From positions 1-64,000 of the forward strand of contig JAIMAQ010000002.1 of assembly GCA_023511875.1 (NCBI GenBank): a stretch of 64,000 nt of DNA, given 5' to 3'. A program made the translations under genes and the position numbers. The DNA is from Thermoflavifilum sp. Its GTDB lineage: Bacteria; Bacteroidota; Bacteroidia; Chitinophagales; Chitinophagaceae. Shown here piece after piece: positions 11,035 to 21,634 of the stretch. Every line of letters starts with the position of its first letter. Position 1 is the first letter of the stretch. The notes beneath the pieces are model-generated. The model did not search any database. It was not told the origin of the DNA and worked only from the letters and a program-made list of their open reading frames with translations.

Positions 11035-13734
11035 TTAAAGGGTGCGTTTCACGCTCACTTCTTCAAATCCTTCCAGCATATCTCCTACCTTGATATCGTT
11101 ATAGTTTTTGATGGTAAGGCCGCATTCCATACCAGCAGAAACTTCTTTTACATCATCTTTAAACCGTTTGAGTGAGCCAAGTTCGCCTGTATAAATCACA
11201 ATCCCATCACGAATAAGATGTACTTTGGTATTTCGGGTAAGTTTTCCTTCTAAAACTTGGCAACCGGCTACGGTATTTTTTTCGAATTTGAAGGTTTGCT
11301 TGACTTCTACTCGGCAGGTGACTTTTTCTTCGATCTTAGGTTCGAGCATACCCTCCATTGCGCTCTTGATTTCGTCGATAGCGTCGTAGATGACTGAGTA
11401 GGTGCGGATTTCGATGTTTTCTTTTTCGGCCAGTCGGGCGGCTTGCATGGAGGGGCGTACCTGGAAGCCCACGATAATGGCGTCGGATGCGCTAGCCAGC
11501 AATACGTCGGACTCGGTAATTTGCCCAACAGCTTTATGGACAATATTGACCACGATTTCTTCGGTGGAGAGTTTTTGCAGGGCATCGCTCAGCGCTTCTA
11601 TCGAGCCGTCTACATCACCTTTGATGATAAGGTTTAATTCTTTAAAAGTACCGAGGGCTAAGCGACGGCCGATTTCGTCGAGGGTAATGTGTTTGCGGGC
11701 GCGCATGCCTTGTTCGCGCAGGATTTGGGCTCGCTGGGTAGCAATTTCTTTGGCCTTGCTTTCATCGGCATATACTTTAAATTTTTCACCGGCTTGGGGT
11801 GCTCCGTCGAGGCCTAAGATTTGAACAGGAGTGGAAGGCCCTGCAGCGTTGATGCGTTGTCCACGCTCATTAAACATGGCTTTTACTTTGCCATAGTGAG
11901 CTCCCGCTACCACCACATCGCCTGGATGTAGGGTACCATTTTGCACCAAGAGGGTAGCCACATATCCCCTACCCTTATCGAGCGAGGCTTCGATAACCGA
12001 ACCTACAGCAGGGCGGTTAGGGTTGGCTTTGAGCTCGAGTAATTCGGCTTCGAGCAAAATTTTTTCCAAGAGCAAGTCGACGTTCAATCCTTGCTTAGCC
12101 GATATTTCCTGGCTTTGGTATTTTCCTCCCCAATCTTCCACTAGAAGGTTCATTGCTGCGAGTTGTTCTTTAATCTTATCGGGGTTTGCACCTTCTTTAT
12201 CGATTTTGTTGATGGCAAAAATCATGGGTAAGCCAGCGGCTTGGGCGTGTGAGATGGCTTCACGGGTTTGTGGCATCACCGCATCATCGGCAGCGATAAC
12301 AATCACGGCTATATCACCTATCGTGGCGCCTCTGGCGCGCATGGCCGTGAAGGCTTCGTGGCCTGGGGTATCGAGAAAAGTAATTTTTTTACCGTTGGGT
12401 AAGCTCACTTCATAAGCACCGATGTGCTGGGTGATTCCACCGGCTTCGCCGGCAATAACATTGGTCTTGCGAATATAATCGAGCAAGGAGGTTTTACCAT
12501 GATCTACATGCCCCATAACGGTAACAATAGGCGCACGGGGTACCAGGTCTTTTTCATCGTCGACAATTTCTTCCTCTTCGTCTTCGATTTCTTGTTCATC
12601 TAAGCCAATAAATTGTACTTCGTAACCAAATTCGTTGGCCACTAGTTCAATCACTTCAGCTGTTAGGCGTTGGTTGATCGACACCATCAGTCCTAAGCTC
12701 ATACATTTGCTGATCACATCGGTGTAACTTACATCCATCAGATTGGCTAGCTCGCTAACCGATATAAATTCTGTAACCTGAAGTATTTTGCTTTCAGATG
12801 TTTCGGCTGCTTGTTGTTGTTCTTGTTCTCTACGGTCGCGTCGGTGCTTAGATCTGGCGCTTTTGCTATGGGTGGCTGTGAGCTTAGAAATGGTTTCTTT
12901 AATTTTTTCTTGAATTTCTTTTTCGTCGATAGCTTCTTTTTCTGGAGCGCGATGTTTACGGTCGCGATGGCGAAAATCTTTATGTTCTTTTTTGCTTTTA
13001 TCTTCTTTTTCCCGGAATTTTTCATCCACTTTTTTCTCCAGGGGAATGCGTTTGCGTTTCCGCTTTTCCTTAGCGGAGGTGGGTTTGGTTTCTTTTTCTT
13101 TTCGCTCGGGCTCTACGGGGAGCTCGATTTTGCCTATTACTTTAGGTCCTGTAAGCCTTTGTGCTTCGATGTTTTCAATAACAGGCTCGGTTGGCTTTTC
13201 AGGTTCTGCAGGAGGGGCTGGAGCTGCAGCGACGGGCGTTTCTGGTGGAGCTGGGGGCTCGGGTGTTGGTTGAGAGGGTTTAGCGGCGGAAGGGGTTTTG
13301 ACGCTCTTTTTCTTGCCTTTAGGGCTAGTTGTGAGCATTTCAGGATCGATTTTGCCCACAACTTTAGGGCCTTCTAGTTTAGGGCTTTCGGGTAAAATCG
13401 TTTCGGTTTCTGCGGGCTTGGGAGGTTCTGGGGATTCGGTGATTTTTTCAGCTACATCAGTTTCTGCTTCGGTGGTGGATGGTTCTTTTTTAGGCAAAAT
13501 ATCTGATGAAATTCCTCGGGGCAGATCTATTTGTTCGCTTTTTTTCTTGTTAACTTTATCTTGTTGAAATTCTTCTTGAAGGGCGAGATACATTTCTTCT
13601 GTGAGCCGGGAATTGGCAGACATATCCGACATATCGAATCCTTTCGAGGTCAGGAATTCGATTAAGGTTTCCCGGCCAATGTTAAATTCTTTGGCGGCTG
13701 CTAATAACCGAGGTGTTAGCGTTTTTTCTGGCAT
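11035..13734 (-). CDS. infB: Translation initiation factor IF-2
   Basis: [40 protein letters not shown]; long charged N-terminal extension. Confidence 0.97.
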   Translation of the reverse strand: MPEKTLTPRLLAAAKEFNIGRETLIEFLTSKGFDMSDMSANSRLTEEMYLALQEEFQQDKVNKKKSEQIDLPRGISSDILPKKEPSTTEAETDVAEKITESPEPPKPAETETILPESPKLEGPKVVGKIDPEMLTTSPKGKKKSVKTPSAAKPSQPTPEPPAPPETPVAAAPAPPAEPEKPTEPVIENIEAQRLTGPKVIGKIELPVEPERKEKETKPTSAKEKRKRKRIPLEKKVDEKFREKEDKSKKEHKDFRHRDRKHRAPEKEAIDEKEIQEKIKETISKLTATHSKSARSKHRRDRREQEQQQAAETSESKILQVTEFISVSELANLMDVSYTDVISKCMSLGLMVSINQRLTAEVIELVANEFGYEVQFIGLDEQEIEDEEEEIVDDEKDLVPRAPIVTVMGHVDHGKTSLLDYIRKTNVIAGEAGGITQHIGAYEVSLPNGKKITFLDTPGHEAFTAMRARGATIGDIAVIVIAADDAVMPQTREAISHAQAAGLPMIFAINKIDKEGANPDKIKEQLAAMNLLVEDWGGKYQSQEISAKQGLNVDLLLEKILLEAELLELKANPNRPAVGSVIEASLDKGRGYVATLLVQNGTLHPGDVVVAGAHYGKVKAMFNERGQRINAAGPSTPVQILGLDGAPQAGEKFKVYADESKAKEIATQRAQILREQGMRARKHITLDEIGRRLALGTFKELNLIIKGDVDGSIEALSDALQKLSTEEIVVNIVHKAVGQITESDVLLASASDAIIVGFQVRPSMQAARLAEKENIEIRTYSVIYDAIDEIKSAMEGMLEPKIEEKVTCRVEVKQTFKFEKNTVAGCQVLEGKLTRNTKVHLIRDGIVIYTGELGSLKRFKDDVKEVSAGMECGLTIKNYNDIKVGDMLEGFEEVSVKRTL

Positions 13735-13901
13735 GCGTGGATCCTCTCAATTTATTCAACTGGTACTACAAGCTTACAAAGGTACTAAGCTTGTGGCGAA
13801 CGACCGATTTTTTCCTCGAGTCGAGTAGCCACGGCATAGCCACCATGAGGTGTTTGTTTTACATACAATGGTTAAAAACTCATTGGTGCCGTGTTTTCAG
13901 C

Positions 13902-15155
13902 TTATTCGGTTTCGTCTTTTTTAAATTCTTCTTCGATGATGCGTCTCACTTCTTTAATGGTTTCTTCTTCCAGATCGGTACGGCGAACGAGTTCTTCCAC
14001 AGAAAGTTCCAATACGCTTAGGGCTGTATCACAACCGATACGCTTGAGTTCATCGATAATCCATTCATCGATTTCATCTGCGAATTCGTCTAAGTCGATA
14101 TCATATTCTTCGGTGCCATCGGTATCTCGATACACATCGATGTTGTAACCGGTGAGCTCACAGGCCAGCCGAATGTTTACGCCACGTTTGCCTATTGCCA
14201 GTGAAACCTGGTCAGGGCGCAAGTATACCGAAGCTCGCTTGTTTTCGGTATCAATTTCCATTCGAGAAATCTTGGCTGGAGTGAGTGCGCGTTGGATAAA
14301 CAGTTGGATATTGTTGGTGTAGTTGATGATATCGATATTTTCATTGCGCAATTCGCGTACAATACCATGAATACGGCTTCCCTTCATGCCTACGCAGGCG
14401 CCTACGGGATCGATTCGATCGTCGTACGATTCTACGGCAACTTTGGCTCTTTCTCCTGGCTCACGCACAATTTTGCGAATCACGATGAGGCCATCAAAAA
14501 TTTCGGGCACCTCAATTTCCAATAGTTTAGCCAAAAACGATGGGTGAGTGCGAGAAAGGATAATGACTGGGTTGTTGTTTTTCATTTCCACTTTTTTCAC
14601 CACGGCTCGGATGGTTTCTCCTTTCTTGAAGTAGTCTGAAGGAATTTGCTCTGATTTAGGTAGAATCAATTCATTGCCCTCATCGTCGAGCAGGAGCACT
14701 TCTTTTTTCCAGACTTGATAAACTTCTACGGTAACAATTTCGCCAATGCGGTCGGCATATTTTTTCAACAATACATTTTTTTTGAGATCGCTGATGCGTG
14801 CTGCCAGCGTTTGTTTAGCCGCTAAGATGGCTCTTCTACCAAAGTCCTGGATATCGATTTCTTCATACAATTCTTCACCTACCTCATAATCGGGTTCAAT
14901 CTTGATGGCGTCTGAATAAGCAATCTGGGTGTTTTCATCGGTTACTTGTCCGTCTTCAACGATTAGGCGACGGCGAATAATTTCCAGATCACCTTTTTCG
15001 GTATTGACAATGACATCAAAATTTTCGTCGGTGCCATATTTTTTTCGAAGCAATGTTTTGAATACATCTTCCAGCACCTTCATCAAGGTAGGGCGGTCTA
15101 TATTTTCCGCTTCTTTGAACTCTGTAAAGGATTCAATTAAGTTAATACTTGCCAT
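13902..15155 (-). CDS. nusA: Transcription termination/antitermination factor NusA
   Basis: S1/KH architecture, RSYDDRIDPVGACVGMKGSRIHGIVRELRNENIDII-type motif; between rimP and infB. Confidence 0.96.
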   Translation of the reverse strand: MASINLIESFTEFKEAENIDRPTLMKVLEDVFKTLLRKKYGTDENFDVIVNTEKGDLEIIRRRLIVEDGQVTDENTQIAYSDAIKIEPDYEVGEELYEEIDIQDFGRRAILAAKQTLAARISDLKKNVLLKKYADRIGEIVTVEVYQVWKKEVLLLDDEGNELILPKSEQIPSDYFKKGETIRAVVKKVEMKNNNPVIILSRTHPSFLAKLLEIEVPEIFDGLIVIRKIVREPGERAKVAVESYDDRIDPVGACVGMKGSRIHGIVRELRNENIDIINYTNNIQLFIQRALTPAKISRMEIDTENKRASVYLRPDQVSLAIGKRGVNIRLACELTGYNIDVYRDTDGTEEYDIDLDEFADEIDEWIIDELKRIGCDTALSVLELSVEELVRRTDLEEETIKEVRRIIEEEFKKDETE

Positions 15156-15174
15156 ATATGTGAGCTCATTAAGG

Positions 15175-15639
15175 TTAAAAACGAATTTGTACTCGGGTAT
15201 ACCGGATTTCTGTAAATGGGATTTTGATAAATTGATGCTCGTTTTTGTTTTTTTTCACATCCAGCACAATGAAGTCGGGATTCACTTCTTGGAGTACGCC
15301 TTCACGCGATTGGTTATCGTGAAGGGTTACCACTACAGTTCGTCCAATGTTTTTAGGATATTGCCGATAAAATTTTAACGGGGTATCTACACCTGGTGAA
15401 GATACTTCGAGTGAAAAATCATCGTTTGGAAATATATGCTTATCGACCATCATTCGGCTTAATGCGCGATTAATTTGTGCCAGCCGATCGATTGAAATAC
15501 CCGTATCACTATCGATAAAGATCCTCACGGCTTGATCTGGGTTTACTACCAGATCTACCAGAAAACAATCGGGATAGAGTTGGAGCTCTTGCTCCACCAA
15601 TTCTTGAATCACTTGTCGAATATCTTCAGGTTGATGCAT
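15175..15639 (-). CDS. rimP: Ribosome maturation factor RimP
   Basis: LDxVxxxPDxVxRIFIDSDTGISIDRLAQINRALS, SLEVSSPGVDTPLK; start MHQPEDIR at 15639 preferred over 15687, which runs through a terminator-like hairpin. Confidence 0.92.
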   Translation of the reverse strand: MHQPEDIRQVIQELVEQELQLYPDCFLVDLVVNPDQAVRIFIDSDTGISIDRLAQINRALSRMMVDKHIFPNDDFSLEVSSPGVDTPLKFYRQYPKNIGRTVVVTLHDNQSREGVLQEVNPDFIVLDVKKNKNEHQFIKIPFTEIRYTRVQIRF

Positions 15640-15656
15640 ATTTTCGTTGTAAAAAA

Positions 15657-15682
15657 CAAGGGGACAACCACTTGTCCCCTTG
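15657..15682 (-). terminator. Terminator/attenuator-like hairpin in the rimP leader
   Basis: CAAGGGGACAA-CCAC-TTGTCCCCTTG perfect 11-bp stem; on the minus strand followed immediately by TTTTTT (15656-15651). Confidence 0.75.
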
Positions 15683-15812
15683 CTCAATACGCTTAATACC
15701 CATGCAAAATTAAGAATAATTCTTTTCTGAGAAAAGGAAAAACCAGGTTAACAAAAAGATAAATTCAATGTATACTGACTGGTGGCTTGAGTTTTTCCAG
15801 TATCTTTGAAAC

Positions 15813-16061
15813 ATGCTCAAGTTAATAGATTTAGCCATTGATCTTTTTGTGATCTGGCTGCTTTATAAGTTGGTTACAGAATTTGTGATCCCGCTGTTTC
15901 AGATCAGCCGGGAATGGCAAAAGCGCTTCAAATCGGCCCAAGAGCAGTCGTCGAGCAATACCTCTTTTCGTACGTCGTCATCATCTGCTCAGCATCGTGT
16001 GGAGGAAGGGGAGTATATTGAGTTTGAAGAAATCAAAAATGATGTTTCATCTCGCTCATAG
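15813..16061 (+). CDS. Small membrane-anchored protein (DUF4834-like)
   Basis: N-terminal TM helix, C-terminal GEYIEFEEI; TATCTTTG -7 box directly upstream (15801-15808). Confidence 0.7.
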   Translation: MLKLIDLAIDLFVIWLLYKLVTEFVIPLFQISREWQKRFKSAQEQSSSNTSFRTSSSSAQHRVEEGEYIEFEEIKNDVSSRS

Positions 16062-16116
16062 ATAAAAGAGCTCCCTGTTGTCAAACCATTCTTGAGCCTT
16101 TTGCGCGAAGCGGATT

Positions 16117-17574
16117 TCAAAAGTCTACTTCTTGCTCTCCTTGCCATTGTTCATCGATTTGTACACCAAAGTTGGTATTACTGCTCAAGAATGCTCGTCC
16201 TTTAAAAGTAAGCTGTACATTGTTTAAGATAGCTGCACGCACTTGGAAGGTGCGCAATAGTCCATCTTTGCCAAAGAGCGATACTGCGTATTGCAATGTT
16301 GCAGGCTGGGTAAGCCTTCCCAGAAATTGATTAAACCAGGCACTTCCCGTAGTTGGGTCAAATTCGATATTGAAACTACTGTCTGCGATAGAAAAAGCTG
16401 GCCGCTGCAATTGCGTATTAAATGGAGCATAAAAAGGCATTGGATGCAAGGGAGTGATTTGGATTTGGGTGATTTGATCTAATCCCTGAGTATCGGTAAA
16501 TTGAAACCGAATTTGGCTATAATAGCGCTTCAATACGGCGTCTACCACTTGATCTGTTTGCACGTTTAACGAATCGGCATATCCATATATTCTTGCTTGA
16601 AGATTGTTGGGCTGGTTAGCCAAATAATGAAGAGATGCAGACGCAGTAGAATCGGCCCAAATTAAAGGTTGGTGTGAAAAGTTGGCCACGAGATGAACAA
16701 GGTATTTGCCGTTGGGCATATTGAGTTGAAAATCGGGTGCATGTGTAGATAAATCGATTATTCCGTGGGCATAAAGGCTACTATCGGATTGGCGGAAAAG
16801 GTAATAATGCAACTCTTGCACGGGAAAAGTATTTGTGGGGCTGTCGACTGTGCCTATTAGATAGAAATTATCGATCCGGGTAACCCCCATGCTGGCATTA
16901 TAATCACTTATCCCCGAGCGATCGCCGGGTAGTGGCACAATTTTGATATAAAGTGTTTCCGATGGATGGATAGTTAAACCTTCCAGAGCAAACGAAAAAC
17001 TGTTGCGTGCTTGATTGGATCTATTGGTAAAGGGGTTGCTCGCCGAAAGCGTATCGTAGGTATTTCCTCCGTCGGTGGAATACATCAGGTAAAAGTCTTT
17101 TGGGCCAGTGTTAGATGAACTGATGTCGAAGCCCAATTGAGAGAGTGTACTCACACCTTGCAAGGGCATTTGAAAAATAATTTCTTGAAGACCCCTGATG
17201 CTCAGGGCTAAGCCTGCAGGGAAGCTATCTGTGGCAAAACCTGTGGCAAAGCTAGTAGGCACCTGGTTATCATTGTAGCGAATAGAAGTGCCTGAATGTA
17301 AAAAAATATCGGGCAAAAGGCTGCTGTCGTTAAACGACCAATAGTAGAGATAGTGAGGTGCCAACCGCCAAGCATCAATGCTTTTTCTACCGGTTGATAA
17401 TTCTGGTAATGGGGTGATTAGGCTTTCGAAACCCGAAACTTTGAATTGCACTTGATGTTGTGGAGAAAGATCGGTTCTAGAATCTTTTTCATTGTGCGAA
17501 CAGGAAATCATCAAGCAAAGAATTGGGGCACTTAGGCCCAGGCACAAGGTTAGCAGAGAGGAGTAGTGTTTCAT
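16117..17574 (-). CDS. Hypothetical lipoprotein
   Basis: N-terminal LCLMISCSHNEKD lipobox-like segment, extracellular beta-rich composition. Confidence 0.6.
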   Translation of the reverse strand: MKHYSSLLTLCLGLSAPILCLMISCSHNEKDSRTDLSPQHQVQFKVSGFESLITPLPELSTGRKSIDAWRLAPHYLYYWSFNDSSLLPDIFLHSGTSIRYNDNQVPTSFATGFATDSFPAGLALSIRGLQEIIFQMPLQGVSTLSQLGFDISSSNTGPKDFYLMYSTDGGNTYDTLSASNPFTNRSNQARNSFSFALEGLTIHPSETLYIKIVPLPGDRSGISDYNASMGVTRIDNFYLIGTVDSPTNTFPVQELHYYLFRQSDSSLYAHGIIDLSTHAPDFQLNMPNGKYLVHLVANFSHQPLIWADSTASASLHYLANQPNNLQARIYGYADSLNVQTDQVVDAVLKRYYSQIRFQFTDTQGLDQITQIQITPLHPMPFYAPFNTQLQRPAFSIADSSFNIEFDPTTGSAWFNQFLGRLTQPATLQYAVSLFGKDGLLRTFQVRAAILNNVQLTFKGRAFLSSNTNFGVQIDEQWQGEQEVDF

Positions 17575-17681
17575 ATAACAAAGGGTTTAAAAAGATGAAA
17601 AATATTCCGAAAACTAGACGAGAAGTTCATACTTGTCAACCCCCATTTTTGGGGGATTTGTATTGGATAAGAGGAATTCTG

Positions 17682-17689
17682 TAGCTTTG
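17682..17689 (+). promoter_or_regulatory. Promoter of the CAU tRNA
   Basis: TTTG (17657-17660)-N21-TAGCTTTG (17682-17689) matches Bacteroidetes TTTG/TAnnTTTG. Confidence 0.6.
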
Positions 17690-17725
17690 CCAGCCAGATA
17701 GCCTTCCGATGAGCTTGGAATGGCG

Positions 17726-17799
17726 GGTCCCATAGCTCAGTTGGTTAGAGCACCTGACTCATAATCAGGGTGTCGCAGGTTCAAGCCCTGCTGGGACCA
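17726..17799 (+). tRNA. tRNA with CAU anticodon (elongator Met or Ile2)
   Basis: GGTCCCA/TGGGACC acceptor, AGCTCAGTTGGTTAGAGC D-arm, CCTGA-CTCATAA-TCAGG anticodon arm, GCAGG-TTCAAGC-CCTGC T-arm, A73. Confidence 0.95.
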
Positions 17800-17855
17800 C
17801 AGAGATGGTTCTCATAACGTTGTATATTTTCTTGGAAATTGATAAAACCTAAAGC

Positions 17856-18032
17856 ATGATCAACCGACTCTTGCTCATTGCACCGAACGAATCTCATTTT
17901 TACAAAGTCGGCAACGATATTGGTTATTATTTGACCATTATCCTCATAGTGCTGCTGTTTCTGGCCGTAATCATTTGTTTACGATATGTGGGCCAGGATA
18001 AATACCCGCCACAGCCCGTTGATGAAGAATAA
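17856..18032 (+). CDS. Small single-TM protein, 58 aa (below ORF-track cutoff)
   Basis: MINRLLLIAPNESHFYKVGNDIGYYLTIILIVLLFLAVIICLRYVGQDKYPPQPVDEE*; one clear TM segment, charged tail. Confidence 0.55.
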   Translation: MINRLLLIAPNESHFYKVGNDIGYYLTIILIVLLFLAVIICLRYVGQDKYPPQPVDEE

Positions 18033-18250
18033 GCCTGTGTATTTTCAGTAGGTGGAAAATGCTCTCCAAGAAAAGTTGGACATCTGGGAATTGGGAGCAA
18101 AAAAGTGATTTGTTTTTCACAGTTGCAGGTACACACTTATTCGTAGATAGGGCTGATATGTGTTTTTGCTTATTCTCTTTCAGATGGGTTAAGGTATTTG
18201 TTCAATGGTCGAAAGGTACAAATTAGCGCATAGGCTTGTGCAATAATTTC

Positions 18251-18258
18251 TATCTTTG
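18251..18258 (+). promoter_or_regulatory. Promoter -7 box of dnaN
   Basis: TATCTTTG about 60 nt upstream of the dnaN ATG. Confidence 0.55.
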
Positions 18259-18318
18259 TTTGTCCGCTACTCAAAAGCGGGAACTACCATTCATTTCACT
18301 CATACAAACCGGTACCGC

Positions 18319-19506
18319 ATGAAGTTTATTGTTTCCGCCCATGCTTTATTGAAGTATTTGCAGATGATTTATGGGGTAGTAGGCACTAATGCCTCCTTGC
18401 CTATCTTAGAAGATTTTTTATTTCGCATTTCAGGTAATGGTCATCTTACAGCTTTGGCAACCGATTTGGAGACCTCATTAAAAATTACGATACCGGTAGA
18501 AGCGAAAGCATCGGGCGAAGTGTGTATTCCTGCCAAGGTGCTGATGGAAACGCTGAAAAACCTACCCGATCAGCCGCTAACTTTTCACATCAATCCCGAT
18601 AGTGGCGTAGTGGAAATGATTTCCGACAATGGGCGGTATAAGCTCATGGGAGAAAAAGCCGAAAACTTTCCTCGTGAGCCTAAGCCTGATGGTGTTTCTG
18701 AAGAAGGTGGGTCTCCTCAACAGCAATTTTCATTGATAGGAGATGTGTTATTATCGGCTATTCAAAAAGGCATTTTTGCGATTAGCACCAATGATATGCG
18801 CCCTGCTATGACGGGGATGTTGTTTGAGATAAGCCCAGAAGAGGCCACTTTTGTGGCTACCGATTCGCATCGTTTGGTAAAATATGTGCGGAAGTCCATC
18901 GCAGGCGAAGGGGCTGAGCAACCGATAGCCGTTTCTCAACCGACAAGTTTCATTGTGCCGCGTAAGCCACTGAATTTGCTCAAGGGCTTAATATCGGATC
19001 AGGCTGTGGTGCAGGTTTCGCTGAGCAAGAGCCATATGTTTTTACAAACCCATGAACCAGCCCAATTAGAGATTGCTTGTAGGCTCATTGATGCTCGCTT
19101 CCCCGATTATCGGGTGGTGATTCCTACAGATAGCCCTTATCATTTGATTATTTCCCGTACCGATCTGCAGCAAGCTTTAAGAAGAATTAGTGTATTTGCC
19201 AATAAAACGAACAACCAGGTAATTTTCACTATTCAGGGCAGTACGCTTGAGCTTTCGGCACAGGATATTGATTATTCGTTTGAGGGGAATGAACGGTTGA
19301 ATTGCCAATATGAGGGGGAAGACATGCGCATTGCATTTAATGCGCGGTTCTTACTAGAAATGTTGAATGTGATAGATACAGATGAAGTGCGTTTTGACTT
19401 ATCGACGCCTTCTCGTGCGGGTATTATTCGGCCCGCAGAACAATCAGACACGGAAGACTTGCTGATGCTGATTATGCCCTTGATGATAGCCGAGCCCGTT
19501 TCATGA
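18319..19506 (+). CDS. dnaN: DNA polymerase III subunit beta (sliding clamp)
   Basis: MKFIVSAHALLKYLQMIYGVV...LPILEDFLF, C-terminal LIMPLMI; internal ATG at 18319 preferred. Confidence 0.96.
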   Translation: MKFIVSAHALLKYLQMIYGVVGTNASLPILEDFLFRISGNGHLTALATDLETSLKITIPVEAKASGEVCIPAKVLMETLKNLPDQPLTFHINPDSGVVEMISDNGRYKLMGEKAENFPREPKPDGVSEEGGSPQQQFSLIGDVLLSAIQKGIFAISTNDMRPAMTGMLFEISPEEATFVATDSHRLVKYVRKSIAGEGAEQPIAVSQPTSFIVPRKPLNLLKGLISDQAVVQVSLSKSHMFLQTHEPAQLEIACRLIDARFPDYRVVIPTDSPYHLIISRTDLQQALRRISVFANKTNNQVIFTIQGSTLELSAQDIDYSFEGNERLNCQYEGEDMRIAFNARFLLEMLNVIDTDEVRFDLSTPSRAGIIRPAEQSDTEDLLMLIMPLMIAEPVS

Positions 19507-19516
19507 ATTAAGCTTC

Positions 19517-21331
19517 TCAGAAAGGCGAAGTGCCCGCCATTCGTTTTTGCTGTTTTTTCCGTTGTTCGGCATCTAGAATCAACTTACGCATGCGGATATG
19601 TGTGGGAGTGACTTCGATGCATTCATCGGCTTGGATATATTCCATACATTCTTCGAGCGACATTTGGCGTTTGGGCACAATTTGTGCCGCCGCATCGCTA
19701 CCGCTGGCACGCATGTTGGTGAGTTTTTTCCCTTCGTTCGTGTTTACTACTAAATCTCCTGGTTTATTGTTTTCACCCACAATCATACCCCCATATACTT
19801 CGTCGCCTGGTTCAACAAAAAATATTCCTCGGTCTTGCAATTTATCCAGAGCATAGGCGGTAACGGTGCCTGTTTCTTTAGCCACAAGCACACCGTTGAT
19901 ACGGGAGGGGATAAGGCCTTTCCAGGGCTTGTATTGGGTGAAGCGGTGGGCCATGATGGCTTCACCAGCAGTAGCAGTGAGGAGCTGGGTACGTAGGCCA
20001 ATGAGTCCTCTCGAAGGAATCTCAAATTCTAAATGTTGCATGTGGCCACGGGTATCCATAACCAGCAGTTCTCCTTTTCTACGGGTAACTAAGTCAATTA
20101 CCTTGCTGGCATAAGGGGTGGGGACATCTACCACAAGCACTTCGTAGGGTTCACAGGCTTGCCCGTTGATTTCCTGAATGTTTACTTGAGGCTGCCCAAC
20201 GGTGAGTTCATAACCTTCCCGGCGCATCGTTTCGATAAGTACGCCCAAATGCATTACCCCTCTTCCATAAACCAAAAAGCTATCTGCATTTTCCGTTTCT
20301 TCAACACGCAGGGCTAAATTTTTCTCGGTTTCTTTTAACAAACGTTCACGTAAGTGACGAGAAGTGACGAATTTCCCTTCGCGTCCGAAAAAAGGAGAAT
20401 TGTTGATAGAAAACAACATGTGCATAGTGGGCTGTTCCACTTCCAGCGGAGGCAGCGGCTCGGGACAAGAGATATCGGCTACAGTTTCTCCGATAGAAAA
20501 ATCGTCTAAGCCCACAATAGCCGCAATATCGCCAGCTTGTACGGTATCTACTTTTTGTTTTCCCAATCCTTCAAACACATAAAGTTCCTTCACGCGTGAT
20601 GCACGAATTTGGCCGTTGGCATCGATAAGGCATACCTGTTGGTTTACAGCAATTTGCCCGCGTTGTACTTTGCCAATGGCAATTCTTCCCAGAAATGAGG
20701 AATAGTCTAATGAAGTAATTTGAAGTTGGAGAGGGCCTTTATCCACACGAGGTGGAGGAATATGGGTGAGGATACCATCGAGAAGCGGAGTGATATTGGC
20801 CGATGGGGTCAACGAATCATTGAACCAGCCTTGTTTACCCGAACCATAGTAAGTGGGGAAGTTTAATTGAGCTTCGGTAGCATCTAATTGGAAGAATAGT
20901 TCAAACACGGCTTCGTGTACTTCTTCGGGTCGGCAGTTGGGTTTATCTACTTTGTTGATGACAACAATGGGCACCAACTGAAGTTGCAAAGCTTTTTGCA
21001 AAACGAAGCGAGTTTGAGGCATGGGTCCTTCAAATGCATCTACCAGCAGCAATACTCCGTCGGCCATTCGCAAAACTCTTTCCACTTCACCTCCAAAATC
21101 GGCATGGCCGGGGGTATCGATAATGTTAATTTTAACGCCTTTGTAAAAAATACTGATGTTTTTAGAGAAAATGGTGATTCCTCGTTCTCGTTCCAGGTCA
21201 TTTTGATCCAATATTAATGTTCCCATTTCTTGATGGTCGCCCAGCAAATGGGTTTGGTGAATCATGTTGTCTACCAATGTGGTTTTCCCGTGATCTACGT
21301 GAGCGATGATAGCTACGTTACGAATTTGCAT
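19517..21331 (-). CDS. typA: Translational GTPase TypA/BipA
   Basis: [53 protein letters not shown]; start at 21331 because a TACCTTTG box (21350-21357) overlaps the upstream Met. Confidence 0.96.
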   Translation of the reverse strand: MQIRNVAIIAHVDHGKTTLVDNMIHQTHLLGDHQEMGTLILDQNDLERERGITIFSKNISIFYKGVKINIIDTPGHADFGGEVERVLRMADGVLLLVDAFEGPMPQTRFVLQKALQLQLVPIVVINKVDKPNCRPEEVHEAVFELFFQLDATEAQLNFPTYYGSGKQGWFNDSLTPSANITPLLDGILTHIPPPRVDKGPLQLQITSLDYSSFLGRIAIGKVQRGQIAVNQQVCLIDANGQIRASRVKELYVFEGLGKQKVDTVQAGDIAAIVGLDDFSIGETVADISCPEPLPPLEVEQPTMHMLFSINNSPFFGREGKFVTSRHLRERLLKETEKNLALRVEETENADSFLVYGRGVMHLGVLIETMRREGYELTVGQPQVNIQEINGQACEPYEVLVVDVPTPYASKVIDLVTRRKGELLVMDTRGHMQHLEFEIPSRGLIGLRTQLLTATAGEAIMAHRFTQYKPWKGLIPSRINGVLVAKETGTVTAYALDKLQDRGIFFVEPGDEVYGGMIVGENNKPGDLVVNTNEGKKLTNMRASGSDAAAQIVPKRQMSLEECMEYIQADECIEVTPTHIRMRKLILDAEQRKKQQKRMAGTSPF

Positions 21332-21376
21332 ATATAAAATTTCAGCCTGCAAAGGTAGGCAAAGCGCAAAGAAAAG

Positions 21377-21402
21377 CCATCCGGCCTATTTGAGCCGGAT
21401 GG
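21377..21402 (-). terminator. Intrinsic terminator-like hairpin upstream of typA
   Basis: CCATCCGGC-CTATTTGA-GCCGGATGG perfect 9-bp stem, followed on the minus strand by CTTTTCTTT. Confidence 0.6.
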
Positions 21403-21434
21403 AAACCATAAACAGGCTTTGAATGGTGTAAAAA

Positions 21435-21560
21435 TTACGCAAAACGTGTCAGAATAATTTGTTGATCAATCATTTTGGGCAAATAACAACGGCCTACAAA
21501 GGCATTTAGGAAATAAGTAAATACTACAGAAGGTATGGATAATGCAGTAAAGTTACACAT
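21435..21560 (-). CDS. Candidate 41-aa small ORF
   Basis: MCNFTALSIPSVVFTYFLNAFVGRCYLPKMIDQQIILTRFA*; ATG start, terminator-like hairpin about 35 nt after stop. Confidence 0.3.
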   Translation of the reverse strand: MCNFTALSIPSVVFTYFLNAFVGRCYLPKMIDQQIILTRFA

Positions 21561-21634
21561 ATGCAGGTAAAAATCAAGCAGATATATCAGATATTGGGGA
21601 GCGAAAGCTGGATCTTATTACCTTTACAAGATTT

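Noticed and set aside
12811-13377. 188-aa plus-strand ORF antisense to infB
   Set aside because: Phe/Gly-rich translation is the expected complement of the Lys/Glu/Pro-rich IF2 N-terminus.
17640-17655. CCCCCATTTTTGGGGG dyad upstream of the CAU tRNA
   Set aside because: Short stem with no T-tract; overlaps normal promoter spacing, no further support.
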